64,000 bases of DNA from Tahibacter soli (GTDB lineage: Bacteria > Pseudomonadota > Gammaproteobacteria > Xanthomonadales > Rhodanobacteraceae), in contig NZ_JAOVZO020000001.1 of NCBI RefSeq assembly GCF_025717065.2, positions 521,095 to 585,094 of the forward strand, given 5' to 3'. Position numbers and translations under genes: made by a program. This document shows, piece by piece, positions 46,749-56,762 of this stretch (the stretch's first letter is position 1; each line of letters begins with the position of its first letter). Below the pieces are notes generated by a model. That model did no database searches and was not told where the DNA came from. It worked only from the letters and a program-made list of their open reading frames with translations.

Positions 46749-48782
46749 ATGAGCACAACATCAGGGGCGGCCAAGGAGCGTGCGTCAGGCACGAACACCT
46801 TGTTGATCATTCTTCTGCTGCTGGCCATCGCGCTCGCGGCGGTGGATTTCTTCTGGCTGAACAGGAAGAACAACGACGACCGCAATGCCGTCGCACTGAC
46901 CACGCAGATCCAGGTGCTGTCGCAGTCGATCGCGAAATACGCCTCGGAATCGGCAGGCGGCAACATCGAAGCGTTCAAGGAACTGGAGGCGACGCGCAAC
47001 GTCATCGACCAGAACATCCAGAAGCTCAACCGCGGCGACGAAGCCGGCGGCATGCCGGGCTACCAGGACGAAGCCGTCGTATCCAAGCAGCTGACCGAAC
47101 TCGGTCGCGCCTGGGCGACGCTCAACACGAACGCGACCAAGATTCTCGGCAACAAGGAACTGGTACTGAGCTCGGCGGCGACCGCGGTCGACTTCTCGGG
47201 CCAGATTCCGATCCTCAACTCGCGCATGGACGAGGTCGTCAATCTCCTGACGAACCGCGGCGGCTCGGCGCAGCAGGTGCAGATCGCCTCGCGCCAGATG
47301 CTGCTCGCCGACCGCATGATCCGCCGCGTGCAGGAAATTCTGCAGGGCGGCCAGGGCGCGCAATCGGCGGCCGACGGCTTCTCGCGCGACGCGCGCCTGT
47401 ACGGCGCGGTGCTCTCGGGTCTCATCAACGGCAGCCCCGATTTCAACATCAAGGCGCTCGACAACCCGAACGGCAAGGAAATCCTCACCGACGTGTACGC
47501 GCGCTGGTCGGGCATGGGCGAGATCGTCACCAAGATCACCGATTCGGCGCTCGGCCTGCAGGAAGTCAAAGAGGCCGCCGACAACATCTTCCCCGATTCG
47601 CAGACCGTGCTGCTGCGCGCCAACGACGTCGCGACGAAGATCGGCGAACTGCCGCAGAAGCGCATCTTCCCGAACGTGTGGTGGGGCATCGCCTCGGCGC
47701 TCGCCGCCGGTATCCTGGCCCTGTTGCTCGTCGTCGCCCAGGTGCGCGACCAGCGCCGCCGCTACCAGATCACCGCCGAGCTGAACCAGCGCAACCAGGA
47801 AGCCATTCTGCGCCTGCTCGACGAAATGGGATCGCTCGCGGAAGGCGACCTCACGGTGAAGGCGACGGTGACCGAAGACATCACCGGCGCGATCGCCGAC
47901 TCGGTCAACTTCGCGGTCGAAGCGCTGCGCTCTCTCGTCACGACCATCAACGAAACGGCCGTGCAGGTGTCGGCCGCCGCGCAGGAAACGCAGGCGACCG
48001 CGATGCACCTCGCGGAAGCGGCGGAACATCAGGCGCAGCAGATCACGTCGGCGTCGGCGGCGATCAACGAAATCGCCGTGTCGATCGACGAGGTGTCGAA
48101 GAACTCCGCCGAATCGGCGGACGTCGCGCAGCGCTCGGTGCAGATCGCGTCCAAGGGCGCGGCCATCGTGCGCCAGACGATTCAGGGCATGGACTCGATT
48201 CGCGACCAGATTCAGGAAACGTCCAAGCGAATCAAGCGCCTGGGCGAGTCGTCGCAGGAAATCGGATCGATCGTCGAACTCATCAACGACATCGCCGAAC
48301 AGACGAACATCCTCGCGTTGAACGCGGCCATCCAGGCGGCCTCGGCCGGCGAAGCGGGCCGCGGCTTCGCGGTCGTCGCGGACGAAGTGCAGCGCCTCGC
48401 GGAACGCGCGTCGAACGCGACGAAGCGAATCGAAACGCTGGTGCAGACGATTCAGTCGGACACGAACGAAGCGGTCAGCTCGATGGAGCAGACGACCGCG
48501 GAAGTGGTGGCCGGCGCCCGACTCGCCGAAGACGCGGGCCTGGCCCTGGGCGAGATCGAAAAGGTGTCGAACGACCTTGCGGACCTGATTCAGAACATCT
48601 CCGAGGCCGCGCGCCAGCAGTCCGCTGCGGCGACGAACATCTCGGCGACGATGAACGTGATTCAGGAAATTACGACGCAGACCTCGCTCGGTGCGAGCCA
48701 GACGGCCGAGTCGATCGGCAACCTGGCGCAGCTCGCTGCGGACCTGCGCCGTTCGGTCGCGGACTTCAAGCTGCCGACCTGA
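46749..48782 (+). CDS. pilJ: Methyl-accepting chemotaxis protein PilJ
   Basis: The receptor of the Pil-Chp system, in the inner membrane. 677 residues. TM1 at about 16-36 ([25 protein letters not shown]), a periplasmic domain of about 270 residues built of PilJ-type helices ([20 protein letters not shown]), TM2 near 310-332 ([20 protein letters not shown]), HAMP, then the signalling hairpin with tip [20 protein letters not shown] and [18 protein letters not shown]. Methylation-type Gln/Glu pairs are present. GGTGAAGGC precedes the ATG. Confidence 0.95.
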   Translation: MSTTSGAAKERASGTNTLLIILLLLAIALAAVDFFWLNRKNNDDRNAVALTTQIQVLSQSIAKYASESAGGNIEAFKELEATRNVIDQNIQKLNRGDEAGGMPGYQDEAVVSKQLTELGRAWATLNTNATKILGNKELVLSSAATAVDFSGQIPILNSRMDEVVNLLTNRGGSAQQVQIASRQMLLADRMIRRVQEILQGGQGAQSAADGFSRDARLYGAVLSGLINGSPDFNIKALDNPNGKEILTDVYARWSGMGEIVTKITDSALGLQEVKEAADNIFPDSQTVLLRANDVATKIGELPQKRIFPNVWWGIASALAAGILALLLVVAQVRDQRRRYQITAELNQRNQEAILRLLDEMGSLAEGDLTVKATVTEDITGAIADSVNFAVEALRSLVTTINETAVQVSAAAQETQATAMHLAEAAEHQAQQITSASAAINEIAVSIDEVSKNSAESADVAQRSVQIASKGAAIVRQTIQGMDSIRDQIQETSKRIKRLGESSQEIGSIVELINDIAEQTNILALNAAIQAASAGEAGRGFAVVADEVQRLAERASNATKRIETLVQTIQSDTNEAVSSMEQTTAEVVAGARLAEDAGLALGEIEKVSNDLADLIQNISEAARQQSAAATNISATMNVIQEITTQTSLGASQTAESIGNLAQLAADLRRSVADFKLPT

Positions 48783-48822
48783 CGGTCGGCAAGCTCACTG
48801 ACGACGAGGTGATCCCGAGCGC

Positions 48823-49695
48823 ATGGCCCTGGCGATTGGCAACTGGTCGGCGCTCAACGCCATGCCCGGCATGGACGAGGCCGAATTCGCACGTTGGGCC
48901 GAGCTGCTCGAACGGCGTACGGGCGTGGTCGTGCCGCCGGCGCGCAAGCCGTTCCTGGTCACCGCGGTGCGCGGACGCATGCGCGAAACCGGGCATACCC
49001 GTTTCGACGACTACTACCGCGACCTGCACAAGATGCCCGAGGGCGCGATCGAGTGGACGACGCTCGTCGATCGTCTCACCGTGCACGAAACGCACTTCTT
49101 CCGGCATCAGCCGTCGTTCGACCTGATCGCCAACGAATGGCTGCCGCGCGTCGCGCAGAGCGGCAGCCAGACCGCGCTGCACGCGTGGAGCGTCGGCTGC
49201 TCGACCGGCGAGGAGGCGTTCACGCTCGCGATGGTGCTCGACAAGCACGTCAGCGCGATCCGCGACGCGCGCATCTATTTCGGCGTCACGGCGACCGACG
49301 TGAGCCATCCGGCGCTCGCGGTCGGGCGCGGCGCGCTGTATCCGCGCAGCAAGCTCAACGAGATTCCGGCCGAATACCGCGAGCGCTACGTCGACGAACT
49401 CGACGCCGACAGCTTCTCGATCCGTGAAAGCCTGCGCAAGCGCGTGGGTTTCGCGCAGTTCAACCTGCTCGACGTCGCGCGCGCGCCGCTCAAGCGGCTT
49501 GATTTGATTTTTTGCCAAAATGTACTGATTTACTTTGCAAGGGACCGCCGGCGCGAACTGCTCGATTCGCTGGCGGGGCTCTTGAAGCCGGGCGGCATGC
49601 TGGTGCTCGGGGCTGGAGAGGTCATCAGCTTCGCGCATCCGCAGCTGTCGCGCGTGCCGCACCGGCAGGCGCTCGCCTTCCTGCGCAACCGTTGA
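48823..49695 (+). CDS. pilK: CheR-type methyltransferase PilK
   Basis: SAM-dependent methylation of PilJ glutamates for adaptation. 290 residues. CheR features: N-terminal helical domain (FARWAELLERRTGVVVPPAR), HETHFFRHQPSFDLI, SAM-binding WSVGCSTGEEAFTLAMVL, VTATDVSHPALAVGRGALY and LIFCQNVLIYFARDRRRELLDSL. The stretch 49501-49545 coding that last motif uses AT-rich codons unlike the rest of the gene. Confidence 0.94.
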   Translation: MALAIGNWSALNAMPGMDEAEFARWAELLERRTGVVVPPARKPFLVTAVRGRMRETGHTRFDDYYRDLHKMPEGAIEWTTLVDRLTVHETHFFRHQPSFDLIANEWLPRVAQSGSQTALHAWSVGCSTGEEAFTLAMVLDKHVSAIRDARIYFGVTATDVSHPALAVGRGALYPRSKLNEIPAEYRERYVDELDADSFSIRESLRKRVGFAQFNLLDVARAPLKRLDLIFCQNVLIYFARDRRRELLDSLAGLLKPGGMLVLGAGEVISFAHPQLSRVPHRQALAFLRNR

Positions 49696-49706
49696 GAGAA
49701 AAGCGC

Positions 49707-52700
49707 ATGAGACTGCAAGACGATATCGACTTCACCACCCTCAACTGGGTCAAGCAGGAACTCGACGAGACCTTGAAGCAGGCGCGCCAGGCGCTCGAGG
49801 CCTACGTCGACGATCCGGCCGATTCCAGCCTGATGCGATTCTGCGCGACGTACCTGCACCAGGTGCAGGGCACCTTGCGCATGGTCGAGCTGTACGGCGC
49901 ATCGATGGTGGTCGAGGAGATGGAGCGTCTGGCGCAGGCGCTGCTCGACGGCGAAGTCCGCCAGAAGGACGACGCGTATTCCGTGCTGATGCGCGGCATC
50001 GTGCAGCTGCCGGACTATCTCGAGCGCCTGCAAAGCGGCCACAAGGACATTCCGATCGTCCTTCTGCCGCTGCTCAACGACCTGCGCGCGAGTCGCGGCG
50101 AGGAGCTGTTCTCCGAAAGCGCGCTGTTCTCGCCGGACCTGTCGCTGCCGCTGCCGCCGTCCGCCGACGGCGCGGCCAGGCCGCTCGCCGACGCCGACCT
50201 CAAGCTCGCGCTCGGCAAGCTGCGTACGATCTACCAGGTGTGCCTGCTCAAGTTCCTGCGCGCGACCGATCCGCGCACCGAAACCGCCAGGCTCGGCGAG
50301 GCGCTCAACCGCGTGCAGGGCATGACGCATGCGATCGACGCGCGCCGCGTGTGGTGGATCGGCGACGCCGTGCTCGAAGGCATCGCGAACGGCGCGATCG
50401 AGGCGAGCCCGGCCGTCAAGATGCTGTTCGGCAAGGCCGACCGCGAAATCAAGCGCCTGGTCGACGCCGGCGAGCGCGCGTACGAACAGTCGCCGCCGCG
50501 CGAGCTGCTCAAGAATCTCCTGTACTACGTCGCGCATGCGAGCGGCGACGGCCCGAAGCTCGCGCAGGTGCGCGCGGCGTTCAAGCTGCAGTCGCTGATG
50601 CCGAGCGAGAAGGAACTCGAACACGCGAAGGGTTCGATCTCCGGCCACAACCGCGCGCTGCTCGACACCGTGTCGCTCGCGATCAAGGACGACCTCCTGC
50701 GCGTCAAGGAAGCGCTCGACATCTTCCTGCGCGCGCAGGGCAACGATCCGGGCGAACTGATGTCGCAGGTCGACGTGCTCGACCGCGTCGGCGACACGCT
50801 CGGCATGCTCGGCCTCGGCGTGCCGCGGCGCGTCGTGCTCGAACAGCGCGGCATCGTCGAGGAAATCGCCAACAAGTCGCGTCCGCCCGACGAGAGCACG
50901 CTGCTCGACGTCGCCGGCGCGCTGCTCTACGTCGAAGCCTCGCTCGACGACCATATCGAGCGCCTGGGCGCCGATACGCCGGAAGACACCGGCGGGCCCG
51001 CGTCGGGCATGGAGCTGCCGAAGGCCGAAGTGCGCAAGATTCTCGACGCCCTGATGAAAGAGGCGACCGCCAATCTTGCGCAGGCGAAGAACGACATCGT
51101 CGCGTTCATCGAATCGCCGTGGGATCACGCCAAGGTCGAACAGATTCCGCGCCTGCTCGAAGAAGTGTCGGGCGCGCTGCGCATGCTCGACCTGAATCGT
51201 CCGGCCGAGCTGATGCACGGCCTGATCCGCTTCATCGAGGTCGAACTCCTGCGCTGGCGCCGCGTGCCGACCGCCGAGCAGATGGACAAGCTCGCCGACA
51301 CGATCGCGTCGATCGAGTACTACCTCGAAGCCACGCGCGATCAGCGCGCCGGCCGCGAAAAGATTCTCGACGTCACGCGCGAAAGTCTCGAGGCGCTCGG
51401 CTACTGGCCGGTGCCGGAAGACGACGGACTCGCGCCCGAACCGCCGCCGGGCGGTGCACGCCTGGACCTATCGTCGCCGGCGCCCGCAACGACGGCGCCG
51501 GCGGCGGGTTTCGCTAGCCAGCCGCCGGCCGGTCCCATCGGCGCGCCCGAGGCGCGCGCGGCCGAATTGTCGATCGGCGAATTCGTCTCGTTCGCCGAAA
51601 CGCTGCCGGGCAGCCGCAGCGAAACGATGAAGGACGAGGCCGACCAGGTGTTCGGCGACATGTCGCTGGCCGACTTCGCCGGCGAGACGCTGCGCGTCGA
51701 CGTCGTGCCCGACGAGAACATCGACGAATTCGTCGCGCGCCTGGGCCTGCCCGACGTCGCCCCGGCCGCGAGTACGTTCGATGCGCCGGCCGAACCGGAA
51801 GCGCCGCGCGATCTGAAGTTCGCGGTCGAGATCGCGCCGGGCGAGGGCCTCGACGCGCTCGTCGTCGGCGACCAGACCCAGCACTCCCCGACGCCGCACG
51901 ACCTGACCGGCCTGCGCCTGACCGAAACCGAAGCGACGCCGATCTCTTCCGGCAGCGCGCCGGTCGCCAAGCGCGAGCCGCAGGTGCGCTACGTCGAGGT
52001 CGAAGAGGAAATCGAAGAGGAAGTCGAAGACGCCGCGCCGGCCAGCACGCTCGGCGACGCGAGCTTCCAGGCGGTCGCGTCCGACGACATCGACGAGGAA
52101 ATCCGCGAAGTCTTCGTCGAGGAAGTGCAGGAAGAAATCGACAACCTCAATCACCACCTGCCGGCCTGGAAGGCCGACGTGCACGACTTCGAACGCCTGA
52201 AGCCCGTGCGCCGTTCGTTCCACACGCTCAAGGGTTCGGGCCGCCTCGTCGGCGCGCTCGCGCTCGGCGAGTTCGCGTGGAAGATCGAGAACATGCTCAA
52301 CCGCGTTCTCGACAAGTCGATCGCCGCGAACGCGCCGGTGACGACGATCGTCGACCAGGCGGTCGCGGCACTGCCGGAACTGCTGGCCGGTCTGCGCGGC
52401 GAAGGCGCGCCGAAGTCCGACGTCGCCGGCATCATGGCGGTCGCCGACAAGCTGGCCGCGGGCGAGGAAGCCTGGCTCGCGCCGGCGCGTCCGCGTACGC
52501 GCACGGTCAAGCGCATCGTCAAGCGCATGGTCGCGGTGCCGGTCGAGGAAGAGATCGAACCGGCCGCGCTCGAGATGCCCGCCGCGCCCGAACTGACGCG
52601 CGCTGTCGACATCGGCCAGGAATTTACAACGCCCGCGTCCGCGTTCGACGACGTCGGCGCGCAACTGCCGAGCGCCGGTCCGCTGCCGAACATCGACCCG

Positions 52701-55700
52701 GTGCTGTTCGACATCCTGAAGAGCGAAGTCGGCCAGCACCTGTCGGTCGTCGACGCGTTCGTCGACGATTCGCGACGCCAGCCGCAGCCGGCGACCGACG
52801 TGCTGCTGCGCGCGGTGCACACGCTGCACGGCGCGATCGCGATGGTCGACATTCCGGTGATCGGCCACGTGCTGGCGCCGCTCGAAGGCTACGTCAAGCG
52901 CCTGCGCGCGCGCGACGAGATTCCGGGCGCCGTGGGTCTCGCCGCGCTGACCGACGCGAGCGCGCTCGTGCGCGACGTGATGACCGCGCTCGAAAACGGC
53001 AATACCGCGATGCCCGATTCGGACCTGCTCGTCGAGCGCATCGTCGCGCTGCGCGACGACCTGCCGGAGCCCGAACTCGCGCACACGCTGTACACGGCCG
53101 ACGACGACGCGCCCATGGCGGTCGAAATCGCCGAGCCCGAAATCGTCGAACCCGAGCCCGTGGCGGAGGCGTTTGCCGAACCGATCGACTTCGGCGCGCC
53201 GAGCGAACTGGAACGCGCCGCCGCCGAGCTGACGCTCGAAACCCGTGCGCTCCCGATCGAGGCCGCGCCGCTCGACGAAGAGTTGTCGCTCGAATCGATT
53301 CCCGCGGCCGACACGAGCGCCGACGAAGAGCTCACGCTCGAACTCGACGACTTCGGTCGCGAACCGGAGCTGACGCTTTCCGCCGACCCGGAGCTCGCCC
53401 TCGTGAGCGAGACGGTCGAAGCCGCACCGGCCGCCGAAGAAGTGTCGTTCGACGACATCGCGCCGCCGACGCAGGACGAACTGGCCGAGCTCGCGGCCGG
53501 CGTCGAATCGATCAGCCTGTCCGACGACCCCGCGCCTTCCGAAGAACTCGTCTTGTCCGACGGCATCGCATCGTCCGAAGAACTCGTCCTGTCCGACGAG
53601 CCGGCGCTGTCCGGCGCGTTCGCGCTGTCCGACGAACCCGCGGCACCGGCGGCAGCGCAGGAAGCCGCGTCCGACGGCGACTTCGTCTTTTCGGCGAACG
53701 AACAGGCCGAATTCGACGCGCTGCTCGCCGCCGGACTGCGCGAAGAAAACACCGCGTCGCTCGTCGACGACGGCCTCACGTTCGAAGCCCCGCGCGGACT
53801 GGCCGAACCGGGCGGCGGCGACAGCCTGCTGTCGGCCAGCGAAGCGGCCGAACTCGACGCGCTGCTGTCGTTCGCGGCCGAGTCGCGCCAGGATTTCGGC
53901 GCGCACGACGCGATCGGCGCCGACGCGACGGATGCGCAAGCGAGCGACCTCGAACGGCAGGCGCAGGCGCTGCTCGACGAAGAAAACCGCCAGGCGGCCG
54001 AACGCGAAGCCGCCGAGCGCGCCGAGCGGGCGCGCATGGAAGCCGAATCCGCGGCGGCGCTCGAACGCGCCGAAAACGAACGTCTGGCGGCCGAAGCCGC
54101 CGCACGCGAGCAAGCGCAGCGCCTCGAAGCCGAAGCGGCCGAGCGTCGTGCCGCCGAGGCTGCGCAAGCCGAAGCGCAGCGTCTGGCCGAATACACCGCA
54201 CGCGCCGAACGCGAAGCGGCCGAACGCGCGCAGGCGCAGGCCGAACCGGTCGCCGCGCCTGCGCCGGCCGCACCCGCCGTCGTGCTCGCGCCGATCGCCG
54301 ACGATCCGCAGCCGGAAGGCAAGCTCGAGCTGCCGGACATGGACGAAGACCTGCTCGAAATCTTCGTGCAGGAAGGCAGCGACATTCTCGACCATTCCGA
54401 CGCGCTGATCGCGCGCTTGCGCGACGCGCCGCACGATCGCGAAATCGTCACCGGCATGCAGCGCGATCTGCACACGCTCAAGGGCGGCGCGCGCATGGCG
54501 GGCCTCGCGCCGATCGGCGATCTGTCGCACGCGATGGAATCGCTGCTCGAAGCGATCAGCGAAGGCCGCCGCGGCATGGACCGCGGCACCGTCGAATCGT
54601 TCGAACGCGGCTACGACCGCCTGCACGCGCTGGTGCAGCGCATCGCCAAGCGACAGGCGATCGCGATGCCGGAGAACGCGATCGCGCGCTTCGAAGCGCT
54701 CGTGTCGGGCGACCTGTCGGGCCAGATCCTCGCCTCGGCCGCCGCGACCGCGGTGGCGCACGCGGCCGACGCCGCCAACGCCAAGCCCGAACCCCAGGCG
54801 CCGGCGCCCGCCGCCGAAACGCCGCAGCCGGCCAAGCCCGGCGCGCGTCCGGCCGGCCGCGCGCCGATTCCGACGTTCGACGAAGACGAGCCTCGCGCGC
54901 CGCAGGAAATGATCCGCGTGCGCTCCGACCTCCTCGACTCGCTCGTCAACTACGCCGGCGAAGTGTCGATCTACCGCTCGCGCCTGGAGCAGCAGGTCAC
55001 GACGTTCCGCTTCAACCTCGTCGAATTCGAAACCACGGTCAGCCGTCTGCGCGAACAGTTGCGCAAACTGGAAATGGAAACCGAAGCGCAGATCATCGCG
55101 CGCTACCAGCGCGAGCATCACGAGCCGGGTTCCACCGTGTTCGATCCGCTCGAACTCGACCGCTTCTCGCAGCTGCAGCAGCTGTCGCGCGCGCTCGGCG
55201 AGTCGGTATCCGACTTGGTCTCGATTCAGAACCTGCTCGACGATCTGACCCGCCAGTCCGAAACGCTGCTGCTGCAGCAGTCGCGCGTCAGCTCCGACCT
55301 GCAGGAAGGCCTCATGCGTACGCGCATGGTGCCGTTCGACTCGCTCGTGCCGAGCCTGCGCCGCACCGTGCGCCAGTCGGCGCAGGAAATCGGCAAGCGC
55401 GCGCAGCTCAAGGTGGAAGGCGCGCAGGGCGAAATGGACCGCAACCTGCTCGAGCGCATGAAAGCGCCGTTCGAGCACATGCTGCGCAACGCGCTCGCCC
55501 ACGGCATCGAAAGCCCGGACGACCGCCAGCGCGTCGGCAAGAATCCCGAAGGCACGGTGACGATCCAGGTCAGCCGCGAGGCGACCGAAGTGGTGCTGCG
55601 CGTGCTCGACGACGGTCGCGGCATGGACCGCGACGCGATCCGCAAGAAGGCGATCGAGCGCGGACTGCTCAACGCCGACGCGCAGCTGTCCGACCGCGAC

Positions 55701-56762
55701 CTGTACGCGTTCATTCTCGAAACCGGCTTCTCGACCGCCGAGCAGGTGACCCAGCTCGCCGGCCGCGGCGTCGGCATGGACGTCGTGCACAACGAGATCA
55801 AGCAGCTCGGCGGCGCGCTGACGATCGACTCCGAACGCGGTCGCGGCTCGGTCTTCACGATCCGCCTGCCGTTCACGCTCGCGGTGACGCAGGCGATTCT
55901 CGTGCGCCTGGGCGAAGCGACCTACGCGATTCCGATGTCGTCGGTGCAGGGCGTCGTGCGCATCGGCCGCGACGATCTCGACCGCCGCCTCAACACGATC
56001 AATCCGATCTACACGTACGCCGGCGAAGAATTCCACATCTACGAACTGGCGCAACTGCTGAACGTGCCGGTGCCGCGTCTCGCCGACGAAGCGCAGGTGC
56101 CGCTCCTGATGACGCGTACCGGCGACCAGCGCGCCGCCGTGCGCATCGACGGCGTGGTCGGTTCGCGCGAAGTCGTCGTCAAATCGGTCGGGCCGCAGAT
56201 CAGTTCCGTTCCGGGCATCTTCGGCGCGACGATCATGGGCGACGGTTCGGTCGTCATGATTCTCGATCTCGCGCCGCTCGTGCGCCGCTTCGTCGCGCTG
56301 CGCGCCGCGAGCGTCGAGGCGGGCGTCGACGTGCAGACGCTGGCGCCGGTGCCGGTCGCGCCGCCGGTCGACACGCGCCGTCAGCCGCTCGTCATGGTCG
56401 TCGACGATTCGATCACGATGCGCAAGGTGACCACGCGCGTGCTCGAGCGCAACGACATGGACGTGATCACCGCGAAGGACGGCCTGGACGCCGTCGAAAA
56501 GCTGCAGGACAAGGTACCCGACCTGATGCTGCTCGACATCGAAATGCCGCGCATGGACGGTTACGAACTCGCCACCTACATGAAGAACGATCCGCGCCTG
56601 AGGCTGGTGCCGATCATCATGATCACGTCGCGCACCGGCGAAAAGCATCGCCAGCGCGCGCTGGAAATCGGCGTCGAGCGCTATCTCGGCAAGCCGTACC
56701 AGGAAGTCGATCTGCTGCGCAACGTTCTCGAAACGCTGAGGTTGAGCCGTGCACAACCATGA
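49707..56762 (+). CDS. chpA: Hybrid CheA-type histidine kinase ChpA (PilL)
   Basis: The central kinase of the Pil-Chp system. 2351 residues. The N-terminal FimL-like region (1-620) has a degenerate HPt-like motif at His51 (LHQVQGTLRM). Canonical HPt motifs are His839 (HTLKGSGRLVG), His1038 (HTLHGAIAMV) and His1589 (HTLKGGARMAG). Acidic, repetitive linkers separate them (1150-1540), including copies of SEELVLSD and a long Ala/Glu coiled coil (AEREAAERAERARMEAES). Then come the dimerisation helices, HATPase with Asn1928 (LRNALAHGIES), GRGVGMDVVHNEI and GRGSVFTIRLP, a CheW-like domain, and a receiver with Asp2277 (LLLDIEMPRMDGYE). P. aeruginosa ChpA has more HPt-like domains. GAGAGAAA precedes the ATG. 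Confidence 0.96.
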   Translation: MRLQDDIDFTTLNWVKQELDETLKQARQALEAYVDDPADSSLMRFCATYLHQVQGTLRMVELYGASMVVEEMERLAQALLDGEVRQKDDAYSVLMRGIVQLPDYLERLQSGHKDIPIVLLPLLNDLRASRGEELFSESALFSPDLSLPLPPSADGAARPLADADLKLALGKLRTIYQVCLLKFLRATDPRTETARLGEALNRVQGMTHAIDARRVWWIGDAVLEGIANGAIEASPAVKMLFGKADREIKRLVDAGERAYEQSPPRELLKNLLYYVAHASGDGPKLAQVRAAFKLQSLMPSEKELEHAKGSISGHNRALLDTVSLAIKDDLLRVKEALDIFLRAQGNDPGELMSQVDVLDRVGDTLGMLGLGVPRRVVLEQRGIVEEIANKSRPPDESTLLDVAGALLYVEASLDDHIERLGADTPEDTGGPASGMELPKAEVRKILDALMKEATANLAQAKNDIVAFIESPWDHAKVEQIPRLLEEVSGALRMLDLNRPAELMHGLIRFIEVELLRWRRVPTAEQMDKLADTIASIEYYLEATRDQRAGREKILDVTRESLEALGYWPVPEDDGLAPEPPPGGARLDLSSPAPATTAPAAGFASQPPAGPIGAPEARAAELSIGEFVSFAETLPGSRSETMKDEADQVFGDMSLADFAGETLRVDVVPDENIDEFVARLGLPDVAPAASTFDAPAEPEAPRDLKFAVEIAPGEGLDALVVGDQTQHSPTPHDLTGLRLTETEATPISSGSAPVAKREPQVRYVEVEEEIEEEVEDAAPASTLGDASFQAVASDDIDEEIREVFVEEVQEEIDNLNHHLPAWKADVHDFERLKPVRRSFHTLKGSGRLVGALALGEFAWKIENMLNRVLDKSIAANAPVTTIVDQAVAALPELLAGLRGEGAPKSDVAGIMAVADKLAAGEEAWLAPARPRTRTVKRIVKRMVAVPVEEEIEPAALEMPAAPELTRAVDIGQEFTTPASAFDDVGAQLPSAGPLPNIDPVLFDILKSEVGQHLSVVDAFVDDSRRQPQPATDVLLRAVHTLHGAIAMVDIPVIGHVLAPLEGYVKRLRARDEIPGAVGLAALTDASALVRDVMTALENGNTAMPDSDLLVERIVALRDDLPEPELAHTLYTADDDAPMAVEIAEPEIVEPEPVAEAFAEPIDFGAPSELERAAAELTLETRALPIEAAPLDEELSLESIPAADTSADEELTLELDDFGREPELTLSADPELALVSETVEAAPAAEEVSFDDIAPPTQDELAELAAGVESISLSDDPAPSEELVLSDGIASSEELVLSDEPALSGAFALSDEPAAPAAAQEAASDGDFVFSANEQAEFDALLAAGLREENTASLVDDGLTFEAPRGLAEPGGGDSLLSASEAAELDALLSFAAESRQDFGAHDAIGADATDAQASDLERQAQALLDEENRQAAEREAAERAERARMEAESAAALERAENERLAAEAAAREQAQRLEAEAAERRAAEAAQAEAQRLAEYTARAEREAAERAQAQAEPVAAPAPAAPAVVLAPIADDPQPEGKLELPDMDEDLLEIFVQEGSDILDHSDALIARLRDAPHDREIVTGMQRDLHTLKGGARMAGLAPIGDLSHAMESLLEAISEGRRGMDRGTVESFERGYDRLHALVQRIAKRQAIAMPENAIARFEALVSGDLSGQILASAAATAVAHAADAANAKPEPQAPAPAAETPQPAKPGARPAGRAPIPTFDEDEPRAPQEMIRVRSDLLDSLVNYAGEVSIYRSRLEQQVTTFRFNLVEFETTVSRLREQLRKLEMETEAQIIARYQREHHEPGSTVFDPLELDRFSQLQQLSRALGESVSDLVSIQNLLDDLTRQSETLLLQQSRVSSDLQEGLMRTRMVPFDSLVPSLRRTVRQSAQEIGKRAQLKVEGAQGEMDRNLLERMKAPFEHMLRNALAHGIESPDDRQRVGKNPEGTVTIQVSREATEVVLRVLDDGRGMDRDAIRKKAIERGLLNADAQLSDRDLYAFILETGFSTAEQVTQLAGRGVGMDVVHNEIKQLGGALTIDSERGRGSVFTIRLPFTLAVTQAILVRLGEATYAIPMSSVQGVVRIGRDDLDRRLNTINPIYTYAGEEFHIYELAQLLNVPVPRLADEAQVPLLMTRTGDQRAAVRIDGVVGSREVVVKSVGPQISSVPGIFGATIMGDGSVVMILDLAPLVRRFVALRAASVEAGVDVQTLAPVPVAPPVDTRRQPLVMVVDDSITMRKVTTRVLERNDMDVITAKDGLDAVEKLQDKVPDLMLLDIEMPRMDGYELATYMKNDPRLRLVPIIMITSRTGEKHRQRALEIGVERYLGKPYQEVDLLRNVLETLRLSRAQP

